Source: Antedon mediterranea
Taxonomy: Eukaryota > Echinodermata > Crinoidea > Comatulida > Antedonidae
Direction of reading: 5' to 3'
Assembly (NCBI RefSeq): GCF_964355755.1
Contig: NC_092670.1
Span: forward strand, 24,415,795-24,479,794
DNA length: 64,000 bases
Below, in pieces: positions 47,261-59,415 of this stretch (its first letter is position 1; each line of letters starts with the position of its first letter). The notes under the pieces are model-generated. The model saw nothing but the letters and a program-made list of their open reading frames with translations. It did no database searches and was not told the origin of the DNA. The translations under genes were made by a program, and so were the position numbers.

Positions 47261-47833
47261 TACTAATATCGGGTATCTCAAGAAAAACAACATGCAAAAT
47301 GCCATAAAATGATAATAAGTACATCAAAAACATTTCAGATAAAATTGCTTAAACCAGAATTGTAAAATACAAATGTTATCAATAACTTTAACTTTACAGT
47401 GTTACAAAAGATAAATACGGATTTAGAATTTTGAAGATCGTAAGTTTATTCCATATCTGTAACCGTACAACTTACTGCGTTGATATATTGATTCAATAGA
47501 TTTTATGTAATTCTTTACATCAAACGATAATAAATTGAAGAAAGTGCCTTAATAGTAAATAGTAAACGTTACGTTATTAATAAGAAAAATAAAGTTAACT
47601 AAAGTATAGATTTACCTATACAAAACATGATACATCAATTGTTTTCCTGAATAAACAATTTTTATTTGATTACATGTCATTATTTAGATAAATATTAAAT
47701 CTAACATTGGGATATTGAGAGGTAACTTCTTAGTTTCACTTACAAATAAAAGTTTAACTTGCACGCAATTTACATGTAGACATATACACTGTGTAAAAAA
47801 AAATGTCTAGTCAATTTACATAACATATACATA
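47261..47833. other. 3' flank of the receptor gene
   Basis: AT-rich, no gene. Minus-strand AATAAA occurs near 47659-47664 and could serve the receptor transcript. Confidence 0.45.
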
Positions 47834-50800
47834 TCAAATGTCAACTTTTGTCATCTTAATTTCTTGTTGAAAGTTTGGTTTGCGGGAATTGCAAGTAAAC
47901 ATATGTACGATAGTGTATAGATACGGATTAATGCACGAGTTGATAGGAATTATGAATGATGCCGCCCAAACATATATTTCATCTGGAATGTCCCACCTTT
48001 TCGTCTCTGAACAAATCCCCATCAGTATAACAGGGAACCAGCAACAGAAATCGGTGAAAACTATTATACCTAGTTTCCAAGCCCTTCTTGTTAGATCCTT
48101 TCGTCTTTTTATTTTGTTGACAGTAGCTCCTGATCTCTTAACGGAGACGAAAATTGCAACATAACTCGTTGCGATCACGATAAAACTTAAACCATTGAAT
48201 CCAATAAAAATGGCAATAGCATACTCCCAGCCTGGCCATCGACTTCTTGTTAGCGGTAGTGCAAGACAAACACTCTGTTTCCCATAGTAGTTTTTGCAAA
48301 AATACGATAAATTAATAAAGTCTAATCTGTTTACAAGTGGAAGAAAACTGAAAACAACCCAAACTAACCAGCTAATACCGATAACAATTTTACATTTTGT
48401 ACTGTTTAGCCATTTTGTAGTGAAAGGGTTCACGATGTTAACTGCACGGTCGATGCTCAATATCATCAATGTAGTTACAGAACATTGACCGGAGAGAGTA
48501 GAAATAGCACCGGCAAAGCTACAAAGAAAACTGCTTTTCCAATCCCTTGCAACTTTCGCGTAGCGTCCTCTGTAGTGTATATCTGTACTCGCTATGATGA
48601 TCAGATAAACTGCCATCAGCAAGTCAGACACAGCCAGATTAGTAATGAGCATGGTTTGCACCTTATTAAAATCATTTTTATTGTTGTCCTTGTTATTAAA
48701 CCTTCGTGATAAAATAACAATTCCATTACCAATAGCAGATGAAACACCAATAACCAACATCAATACTCTTAACCCTTCTCGTTTTAGTAAGTCTGCACAG
48801 GAAGAAAAAGTATCTGTTGGTTCGCAGACATCAATGTCACCCACGAGACAACACAGGCTAAACAAATCTGAATATCTAAGAGAATTAACAAACAAAAAAA
48901 CATAGTTGTAAAGAAATGTTATTTTGTACATCTGACGTGCCTCATATATTTTTCAGTTGCATAACAGTTGCATTTAGCAACTACTTTTGTACGGATTGAA
49001 ATCAGCGTAGAAGATGGCAACGAATAGCAAAAGCCTGGTTTCCATAAAATTGCTACACCGTGTCGCCGACAGAGCGTAGCAATTTTATGAAACCAGGCTT
49101 TAGCCAAAAAAGGGGACATTAAAGAGAATCCTGCAAAAATAATTGGTAAGTAAACTCTCTCTCTCTCTCTCTCTTTCAGAAAGTATGGTATTCGGAATGT
49201 GTTTTTAATGGTAAAAATGAATTTGGGACTGTTTGGACTTCAAGAGTTTCTGATTTTCAGAGAGTGCCGTAATGAGAGAGTTGACTGTATTCTTTTAATT
49301 AAAGGTCATGAAATATGAATGCGTGTACAGTTTCAAAAACCATTATTAAATGTAGTAGGTGCTTGAACAGCAATAAACCAGTATTTGTAAGTGTATGTGT
49401 ATCCATGTCCTGTCAATACTTACAGTTCTTTTAATTTCTTCAGTTTTTCAAAAGTTCTATCTCTGTAATTCTGTAAGTTGTTGTTCCTTAAGTCTCTATT
49501 AATATATAAACAACCCGTTAAAAGCACAATGATGTTAACAAGTGAGTCGGCGAGAGATTGCGCAATGAATAATAGTTACAACAATATATTGTTGGTTGGT
49601 AAGTTAATTTTTGCCTGGTACGTTTAGTCGTTGGTACCATGCACACACATGCGCATAGACGATCGGTTATAAAATCTCTATATTTATCCTATTTTATTCA
49701 TACAAGATAGGTTTCGCCATTAAATGTACAAGTATCCGTTTTTTGTTTAATGTACAATATTTGTATTTCAGTTAAGTTTTAAATGAGTTAAATAATTATT
49801 TAATCTATTCCTTTTGTGAATCATTTTGATAGTTTTGATTTTGCATTATATTTCTTTGAAGAACACAATTATATTGTGAACGCGTTTCCGTTATAAAATA
49901 AAAAATACTAATAATAAAGCTATAACAATTAATTAAATATTTATACTCATGTTTACAAAAACAACTTAATGTGTATTAATTAATATTATTGATTATATGA
50001 TTGTTATGCAAACTAGTTCTGCCTTTGACTAAAATACTTCTTAGAAGCTGTACTTTGAAGCAAATTAACTTTGATTCATCTCAAATTGTTTATATATCGG
50101 AAATGCGTATAATTGGTAAAAGGTTCAAAACTTACAAATACAAAAGGGATGAAGTAAAATAGGAAAATGCACCATATTTTATGGTAGTTATGCTGTTTTT
50201 ATTTAAATACCTGTTGAAATAAAAACAATGATTTTAAATGACAATGTTATAATGTCAATGATAGTGGAATTAAGATGATGCGATTTTTAAAATGTATCAA
50301 TGTTACTGGTACATAATAAATACTTGAATTGTACTTATTAGGATTTTTTAAAGCATGTTAATATACAAGTTTATAGGCAATGAAACCACAACTTAAATTG
50401 TCTTAATATGTATGTGTTTTAACAGTTAGTGTGTCTATTAAAAGTAAAACAGAAAACTTGTTATTATTAAATGATGCCATGCATTAATTATAAATGATTA
50501 TGAAATATGTTAATTGGACGTCGAAACAACCAAACATGAAGTCCTAATAAGGCCAACAAAAATGTATTGTGTTGGCCACGTTTTGGCTAATTCCCAAAAT
50601 TGGGTAGGTCGGTAGGAAAAGGTGTTTTTTTTTTTTTTTTTTTTTTAGACCAAAAAATGTGTTGCCGGCAAAAACATAAACAATTTACACATGATAAAAA
50701 AATAATTTTAAAAACACTATTTCCGTGTTATATGCTACATTACGCGAGTTAACATTATTCCAGATGAAAAATATTGAGTTTCATATTGTTTTATCCATAC

Positions 50801-53800
50801 GTCGTAATTACACTGGCATTATAGATATAACATTAAAATGCAGGCCGTTATGAGCCATATTTCGCCGATTTCTTATCGCGGGGAAATTCCCCACCATGGA
50901 GAGACATCGATTGATCGCAAGAATTAGGCCTAGGCTAGAGGCCCAACGCACATGCTGGAACGGAACGGAACGCTAATAACAAGTTTCAACAAAAGAGCTT
51001 ACGACAATCTTAGGTAAATTTTTATTAAATGTATAGGCCTACTTGCTTGGCGATTCCATGCATTTTAAATCATTTAACAAGTTCATAATCATCGTAGTAC
51101 TCTGTACAGTAAAACCAAAAAACACCGCATCAACAACCTCGTGCAATGTACGATCTGTTGTTCTTTGCAGATCAACATTGGTAGAGTATGAGGGTTTTAA
51201 AAAATGTGATAACTATTAAAAACGTGTCACAACCACTGTGTAATCAAAGCGTTTATTTAGTTAAAACTTCGATCCCCCTAAAATTGATAATCGCGTATTC
51301 CGGTTATCACATGATTGAGTCACGGTTGGTTGCAAACTTCTTTTTTACACGGTGGAAGTGAAATAAATTCGCCAATTTGGCAAATAAGACAATATATTTA
51401 TGTATTTCACCTTATATAAAAGTAATTACGAAAAAGGTACCTACAGTATTTGTAATGACGTCAAATCATCAAACGTCTTGGCCGTCAATGTACGTATTTG
51501 GTTATTGTTCAAATACCTTTAAAAAAAAATAATTGTTTAAAAAAACATAATGGAAATTTAATCATCGGCATATTATGGCTTTAGGATTTTTAAAAATGCT
51601 AAGTTGTCTATATTGAACAATTTTCAATTAGAATTAACAACAAAAAAAACGTAATTAAAACAATTAATACTTAACACTTACAGTTTTTCCAGAGATGTCA
51701 AACCAGAAAACAATTTGGCTGGTAATGTGCTAATATTGTTCAAGGACAAATTCCTTCAAAGTAAACACAATGCACAGTAAACATGTGAAATTGAATATGT
51801 TGGGCACTTTTCAGTCAATTTAACAACAATTTTACTTCAGAAAATATAGGCCTACTCTGATCTTTGTCAAATAGGCGCGGCCTATGTCAAACCAGAAACA
51901 ACAAGGCCAACAGCCATTAAGTCGCGTGCTACAATGCATAGTGATACCGGACCGACAGACAAACAGACCGACAGACAGACAGACCGACAGACAGACGGAC
52001 CGACCGACATAGTGAACTATACTGACCGAAATTACTGAACATGTTTAAAAATGTTGAAATGTTTAAAAACATTTAAATTTTTTTAATTTACACGTGCGTA
52101 GCCTGTCACTTTTGACGTGCTCGTATAACGTAATTTCGAGTTGAAAAGTAAGTCAAGAAAACAGAAATTGGGCAAAAAGAGTGCGCAATAACATTTAACG
52201 CGCAGTGCGCGCGCAAAAATCTGCGCACTCATGGCAATTTTGTAAACGCTTAAAATTGCCTGAAACGTACTCTTATTTCATCGAAAATAAATTTTGAAAA
52301 TTTTAAGCGCGCGTACGCATGCGTTACATGCGCTACGCACGTAATTGTATTGCCATATGATGATTTATGCCCTGAAATTTATGAGTACCAAATTTTATTT
52401 AATTGTGATTCATGGTTGTTAAGATATGATTACAAACGTGATTTCGTTAAAACCTGCTTACATAATTTTGCGGTTTTATAATATTTATGATAACTTTGGT
52501 ACTTTATTTTCAGGAAAGGTAAATAAATTTATAAATTGTTCTATTTAAGATGATGACTTTTTTTAATGCTTTAAAAAGAAAATCTGTTTTCCAATATGTC
52601 GCTGTACATCGATATCAATATCCTAACATTTGCGTCAGTTTTTAAATGTGAATACTGTAAGTCAAAGACTGGTGGACAACAACTTAAAACAGACAATAGA
52701 GACTTGAGGCAAGTAGGCCTATAGAAATAAAAATACTCACAGTTCTTTCAGAGATATTAAATCAGAAAAAGCATAGATTGGTAATGTACTAATTTGGTTA
52801 GATGACAAATTCCTTCAAAGTAAACACAATGCAACAAAAATGTTAGTTAGGAAATTATAATTGTTATTGGTTGTTATAGGCCTACAGTATTTTCAGAGAT
52901 ATCAACCTGAAAAAAAATATTAGGTGGTAACATTTTAATTTCTATCCAAGACCATTCCTTCAAAGTAAACACAATACATGGTAGAAAATGAAAGTGGGGC
53001 TATCACCATAACAGGCTCACTTTAATAATAGTTTACGCATGACAATGTGTTGAAATAATTGACTTAATGTCAATGTTGGGACTTTTTTAGTTTTACCACT
53101 ATCACCGTTTGGAAATTAAAATCGACCGATTGAAAAACATTCTGTTTTCCCCAAACTTGTTTCGTCTTTGTCGTCAAATTCTTTTAGATATAATAATTAT
53201 AAGTTCAGTAAAGATACCTACAATGATTTGATTGGACAATGCTGGTTGTAATTAGAAATGACTGTCCAGTTATAGCTTATTGTATTGTTACAATAATACT
53301 CGCATTTCACTGATGAGAACTGACAAGAAAAATTCACTGGGCAAACTGCTTCTATAAAAACAAAATAAGATATAAATAAATACAAAACAATAACCGATAA
53401 AAGATAGTTAACAGACACTCCTCGTGTAACGTTGTTACACGTTGCGATCGTGGGCTCCATTCTGTACGACGGAGGAGAATGATTAACTCAACTTTTTCAC
53501 CATACCTGGGTGTATTTTGGTAAGACTCTAGGCCTACGTTATTTAATTTTTTTAAATTTTATGTAGTCATAATAGGTTAGTAATCCTGATTCCTTGCCGT
53601 TGTTCATTTTGATGAGTTTGACCTTCTCGTGTTATTTTACTATCAAAGATGTACAAAAAATGAAGATTAATACAACTTCAAAATAAATAAATAAATTTAA
53701 ACAAAACCTACATTGACGTCAAGACAATCGCTGGGTTGCCTTTTGTTTTTCTTTAAATTACAGTTTTATCTAAATCATTGTTTTGTTTGATCCAATTTTT

Positions 53801-54020
53801 GGAGATGTTGCAGAAAATCGATTATTCAAAGTTTACTCAATTTTAAAAGTCTGATAATGATCAGAACAAGAGACGACAATAGCAAACATATACATTACAC
53901 TTTAAAATAGTAATAAAAGTAATATAATGACAATAATAAAAGCATACCAGAAACATTGCAGCAGATAACAAGCGGTACAGTCAAGATTATGACGATTATA
54001 ATTTTAAATATGACAGCCAT
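47834..54020 (-). CDS. Seven-exon leucine-rich-repeat G-protein-coupled receptor (LGR/GRL101-like), 510 aa
   Basis: Exons: 54020-53948 (signal peptide), 53351-53222 (Cys-rich cap), 52812-52741, 51753-51682, 51516-51445, 49495-49424 (four LRRs), 48875-47834 (seven-TM). The junctions are GT-AG, each LRR exon is exactly 72 nt in the same phase, and the total is 1,533 nt with stop. Residues 1-24 are hydrophobic. Residues 25-68 carry CPVNFSCQFSSVKC, an LRRNT-like pattern. Each LRR reads LxxNxIxxLPxxxFxxLxxLxxL. Exon 7 starts with the hinge LCCLVGDIDVCEP, then TM1 with IGNGIVI, DIHYRGRYAKVA before TM3, DRA in place of DRY, and NPYLYT in TM7. This matches LRR receptors of the relaxin/GRL101 class, so it is likely a plasma-membrane peptide or glycoprotein hormone receptor. 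Only four LRRs is short for the family. An acceptor at 54033-54034 suggests an upstream non-coding exon. Confidence 0.85.
49030..49101. repeat. 72-bp foldback element in the last receptor intron region
   Basis: Inverted arms beginning AAAGCCTGGTTTC and containing ATAAAATTGCTAC (26 bp with one unpaired base) enclose a 20-bp loop. A MITE-like hairpin. Confidence 0.75.
49155..49175. repeat. (CT)n microsatellite
   Basis: About ten CT units within the large receptor intron. Confidence 0.9.
50624..50646. repeat. Poly-T tract next to a TAGGTCGGTAGG motif
   Basis: Homopolymer in the receptor intron preceded by AATTGGGTAGGTCGGTAGG, which looks like the end of a dispersed repeat. Not classified. Confidence 0.5.
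51951..52010. repeat. (GACA/GACC)n microsatellite
   Basis: Imperfect tetranucleotide array in a receptor intron, directly left of the intronic A-family fragment. Confidence 0.85.
52077..52455 (-). mobile_element. A-family fragment inside a receptor intron
   Basis: About 370 bp matching the CpG-rich interior of A units (compare 7486-7880), with no termini. It shows that the array family also exists as dispersed pieces. Confidence 0.8.
52886..52957 (-). pseudogene. Decayed 72-nt LRR exon of the receptor
   Basis: Lies between receptor exons 2 and 3 and is exactly 72 nt, with a matching acceptor (TTTGAAG|G) and donor (CT|GTAGG) in the same phase as the live LRR exons. Read in phase its fifth full codon is TAG. 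In the middle, compensating shifts put LRR-like IKMLPPNIF in another frame. It must be skipped for a full-length receptor. Confidence 0.75.
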
Positions 54021-54034
54021 AATTCTTCTTTACT

Positions 54035-54367
54035 GTGTATCCAAATAAACGTTTACTCCATGAACTTGTTCGTTATGTTATAAACGTATCGTGCTAACTA
54101 CTCATATATAATTGAATAATTCTGTTGCGTTGATTTTAGTGCGTATTAAACATTTAGACAAATTACTTCACCAGATATTACTATTACACTATCTTAAATA
54201 ATCAAATTATAAATGACAAAATTTAAATGAATCGATGTATAACGATCACGGCGTCTGTGATCTAGTCCTCATAGCCTCCAGTTGCAAAATCCTCTCCAAC
54301 AGTGACTACTTTAGATATGCAAGCGAAAGTTTACTGAATGACTTAAAACCCACTGTTATTTTAAATA
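54035..54367. other. 5' flank or first intron of the receptor gene
   Basis: No coding sequence seen. It starts right upstream of the acceptor preceding the signal-peptide exon. Confidence 0.45.
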
Positions 54368-54900
54368 TATTCTGTGTTAATAATATTCAGTGCTTTTATG
54401 CCTACTAAATTTATTTCAATTGATGTTTGTTATAAATGGTGCTGTTCTTTATGTTAATTTGTTTAATTGTTTATAGAATTAGTAATATATAAGACATTAG
54501 TAATAATATTCAACTCAGTATCTTAGGCCTGTGTAGCGCGGTCGCAGTAATTCTGTATCATAACATATTAGGCTCGCCTGCATTATTCATTATTTCTGTC
54601 CTCCTGATAGGAAAAAAGAATGCAGTCTGGTGTCGAATGTTTTCTCTTTTTAGTTAATGTATTTAATCCCGTATTGATTAATTGTTGCTATATTTTGTTA
54701 TATTCTTAAATCTTGATTTTGTAGATTGTTTCGTCATCCTAATTGTACTGATCAAATGAGCTTATGTTATGAGAAAAGCACAAGTTTAATGCGTGACTAG
54801 TCTTTATGCATAATTTAAGATTCTTCCTTCTAAACTTTGATCTTAGTGCATTTCATAAACGTAGATAAAATAGACATCTTTACGTTGGTATTAATTATGA
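54368..54900. repeat. Dispersed duplication, right copy, first part
   Basis: Collinear with 45122-45650 of the left copy, up to the Helitron dimer insertion (homology is weak from about 54900 to 55051). Confidence 0.75.
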
Positions 54901-55051
54901 TCGTCGTATAAATGACTAATTTCGTGGTCGCCATGTTTTCATATTGTTATTAGTATAATGTTTATCATCAATATCGGATATGATCAGTATCCATATCTTG
55001 ACAGCTGAGCATGCGTCTTTTAATGTATATTCTTTGTTAAAATTATTATTA

Positions 55052-56591
55052 CTAGATGGCACGCTCGCTTCGCTCGCGTACCATCTACCACAGATGGTTC
55101 TCGAATACACAGTATTTCCAGCGAGAAAAAAATGGAGATTTCAAATGTACGTACCGCAGGACTATAATACATTGTCGTTTACAGAAACGAATAAATATAC
55201 ACAATGATTTATGTAGTCAACCAAAATTAGCACCCTGGGAATTACTTCCGAGAGAGAAACAAATTTTTTTATTTGGACTCATTTAAACAAACCCAATTTG
55301 TGTTTTGTATGTAACATTAAGGGTTGAGGGATGGGGGAAGAAGATAGGTACAAAGAGGAAACATTTTAAAATATATTCTTATTCACTCAGTAACGAAATA
55401 TTGTTTTTAATGTTTTATAGGCCTATAAATAATATACCACTAAATACAGTAAAACATTTACGATTTAATACGGTACTTTGTTAAAACTCTCACTGTCATA
55501 GTCGATTGAAATAGTAAAGTACATGTAACGATACACCACTACGACGTTTATATATTTTTAAATTATTAATTAATACAAACGTTGAGAAGCAACTGTCAGT
55601 AATAACGTTTATTTATTTGTATATTATATGTTTATAATCTAACAGTAGGGCCTACCCACACTCACAGTAATAAAGTTTATTTGTATATATTTTTATATTA
55701 CATCTAACAGTACCAACACTCACAGTAAGAAATTTGCGATTCAAATTGCGATCAAAAGTGGTTAATACCTTAACAGTATTGTACAGCATTGCAATACTAT
55801 TTATGTTTATTCTCCAAGGGGGCCCATAAATCTAAATCTATACCTCTATGGTTAAACCAAATAATTTGGAATGTTTATTTGTATATTATATGTTTATAAT
55901 CTAACAGTAGGGCCTACCCACACTCACAGTAATAAAGTTTATTTGTATATATTTTTATATTACATCTAACAGTACCAACACTCACAGTAAGACATTTGCG
56001 ATTCAAATTGCGATCAAAAGTGGTTAATACCTTAACAGTATTGTACAGCATTGCAATACTATTTATGTTTATTCTCCAAGGAGGCCCATAAATCTAAATC
56101 TATACCTGTATGGTTAAACCAAATAATTTGGAATGTTCCATTCATCACAAATCAATACATTTGTAAAAACGTATATTAAATGTATCAAAATAGTATTTTT
56201 TAAAGAAAATCGGCCTGTCTTCAACATTATGATGCTGTACTCGAGCTGTTCAACCGGTTTTCAGCTATTAAAAACAATTATCGTAGGAGGAGATAGAAAA
56301 ATGTGAAGCCTCCTCGCATTTTTGTGGCGGGTATTTTTCAAGATGGACATCCATTAGACAGTGTATACCACGATCGGAAAACACCCCTATTTGGGGCAAA
56401 TCTTTGAACCTAAATTCGTTTTAATCGTCAATAACTAATTATCTAACTTAATTTAATTAGTAAACAGGGTTACATCAGGTGGTTAAAATCAGTACCGAAA
56501 GTACGAACCAACTTTACATACCATCGAGTAAAAATTCTAAAAGTAAGGCGCGATTTACCGAATTTTGCCCTTACGTAAATTTATATATAGA
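55052..56591 (-). mobile_element. Helitron family C, copy 1
   Basis: Minus-strand 3' end at 55052-55055 (CTAG), preceded by a hairpin with GATGGTACGC/GCGTGCCATC arms (one G-T pair). The 5' end is CTATATATAAATTTACG at 56591, its initial T shared with the CTAG junction. It carries a roughly 255-bp direct duplication (55620-55874 and 55875-56138). Host flank on this side begins with T (TAATAATAAT). Confidence 0.85.
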
Positions 56592-59415
56592 CTAGATGGC
56601 ACGCTCGCTTCGCTCGCGTACCATCTAGGTCGTGCCCACAGATGGTTCTCGAATACACAGTATTTCCCAGCGAGAAAAAAATTGAGATTTCAAATGTACG
56701 TACTGCAGGACTACATTGTCGTTTACACAAATGAATAAATATACACGATGATTTATGTAGTCAGCTAAAATTAGCACCCTGGGAATTACTTCCGAGAGAG
56801 AAACAAAATGAGTCAAATTTTTTTATTTGGACTCATTTAAACAAACCCAATTTGTGTTTTGTATGTAACATTAAGGGTTGAGGTATGGGGGAAGAAGATA
56901 GGTACAAAGAGGAAACATTTTAAAACATATTCTTATCCACTAAGTAACGAAATATTGTTTTTAATGTTTTATAGGCCTATAAATAATATACCACTAAATA
57001 CAGTAAAACATTTACGATTTAATACTTTGTTAAAACTTTCACTGTCATAGTCGATTGAAATAGTAAAGTACATGTAACGATACACCACTACGTACGTTTA
57101 TATATTTTTAAATTATTAATTAATACAAACGTTGAGAAGCAACAGTAGTAATAACGTTTATTTATTTGTATATTATATGTTTATAATCTAACAGTAGGGC
57201 CTACCCACACTCACAGTAATAAAGTTTATTTGTATATTTGTTTATATTATATCTAACAGTACCAACACTCACAGTAAGAAATTTGCGATTCAAATTGCGA
57301 TCAAAAGTGGTTAATACCTTAACAGTATTGTACAGCATTGCAATACTATTTATGTTTATTCTCCAAGGGGGCCCATAAATCTAAATCTATACCTCTATGG
57401 TTAAACCAAATAATTTGGAATGTTCCATTCATCACAAATCAATACATTTGTAAAAACGTATATTACATGTATCAAAATAGCATTTTTTAAAGAAAATCGG
57501 CCTGTCTTCAACATCATGATGCTGTACTCGAACTGGTCAACCGGTTTTCAGCTATTAAAAACAATTATCGTAGGAGGAGATAGGAAAATGCGAAGTGTCC
57601 TCGTATTATTGTGTGCGGGTATTTTTCAAATTGACATCCATTAGTGTCGTATAATAAATAAGTACTGTAATAGTTACTGAAGTTACTATTACAATCTCGT
57701 CAATGAAAACACGAAAATGTATATGCACTTACTTATGAAAACGTATACAGTATTATACTCAGTTATTGAAACAGTAGGTTTAAAAAAGTTTCGTTTGTCT
57801 GTAAAATGATGTAATCAAGCTGTTTACATGAGTCTTAATTTATAAGCACATCAATAATAAAATAGTTTATCTATCCTGTAATTGGCGAGATTATGGTCGC
57901 TGTTGAATGAAATAAAGCCAATCGGTATCATATTTGTACAGAAACGTTTTCGCGGCCGAAGGGTGTAACCTAAATTCGTTGTATTATCGTCAAGAACTAA
58001 CTGTAACTAAACTTACATAGAAAGTAGGGTATCATAAATTTGGCCTTAGCACTCGGGGGAGTGGCTAAGATGAAGTCCGTGGGACTACTAAATATAAATT
58101 GTAATGAACCTCGAGGGACACAAATAGGAATATTTCATGTTTCATTATCAATGTATAATAAATGGAAACTGTTTACCGATTCAAATAATAGAAATTGGTT
58201 TTTAACATTTTCCTGTCTTCAACATTATGATGGTGTACTCTAGCAATCTATCAAAATAGTATTTTTTAAAGAAAATCGGCCTGTCTTCAACATTATGATG
58301 GTGTACTCTAGCTGTTCAACCGGTTTTCAGCTATTAAAAACAATTATCGTAGGAGGAGATAGGAAAATGCGAAGCCTCCTCGCTATGTAACATTAGGGTT
58401 GAGGGATGGGAAAGCGGATAGGTACAAAGAGGAACAATTTTTAAATATATTCTTTATCCACTGAGTAACGAAATATTTTGTTCATGTTTTATAGGCCTAT
58501 AAATAATATACCTCTAAATACAGTAGGCCTAAAACATTTGCGATTTAATACTTTGTTAAAACTGTCACTGTCATAATCGATTGAAATATTAAAGTACATG
58601 TCACGATACACCACTACGACGTTTATATTTTTGGTAATTATTAATTAATACAAACGTTGAGAAGGAACTGTATAAAGTTTATTTGTATATCTAACAGTAG
58701 AGCCTATCCACAGTCTCAGTAATAAAGTTTATTTGTATATATTTTTATATTACATCTAACAGTACGAACATTCACAGTAAGAAATGTTCGATTCAAATGA
58801 AAAATAGTTAATAGGTATTTACAGTATTGTCAAAGTATTGCAAGTTTATTCTCAAAGGGCCCATATATTTACCTACCGTATGTGTTAAACCAAGGGCTCA
58901 TAAATTTACCTACAGTACTTGTGTTAAACCAAACTCTGGCAGACTGAGAGATTGGGATGTTCCATTCATCGCAAATCAATACATTTGTATAATCGTATAT
59001 TAAATCTATCAAAATAGTATTTTTTAAAGAAAATCGGCCTGTCTTCAACATTATGATGGTGTACTCTAGCTGTTCAACCGGTTTTCAGCTATTAAAAACA
59101 ATTATCGTAGGAGGAGATAGAAAAATGCGAAGCCTCTTCGCATTTTTTTGGCGGGTATTTTTCAAGATGGACATCCATTAGACAGTGTATACCACGATCG
59201 GAAAACACCCCTATTTGGGGCAAATCGTTGAACCTAAATTCGTTTTAATCGTCAATAACTAATTATCTAACTCAATTTAATTAGTAAACAGGGTTACATC
59301 AGGCGGTTAAAATCAGTACCGAAAGTACGAACCAACTTTACATACCATCGAGTGAAAATTCTAGAAGTAAGGCGCGATTTACCGAATTTTGCCCTTACGT
59401 AAATTTATATATAGA
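56592..59415 (-). mobile_element. Helitron family C, copy 2 (with a nested partial third copy)
   Basis: CTAG and hairpin at 56592-56630, canonical 5' TCTATATATAAATTTACG at 59415, host base beyond it A. The right part (about 58386-59415) repeats the body of copy 1 without the 3' hairpin, so the unit contains a partial third copy. Between about 57645 and 58215 the sequence is unlike copy 1. No Rep or helicase coding. Confidence 0.82.

Noticed and set aside
51840-51925. Possible extra LRR exon (GTTTCTGGTTTGACAT on the minus strand resembles exon 51753-51682)
   Set aside because: Only about 25 bp match, no 72-nt length and no paired splice sites.
55056-55286. ORFs at the end of Helitron C
   Set aside because: They read through the terminal hairpin and are not maintained in the other copy.
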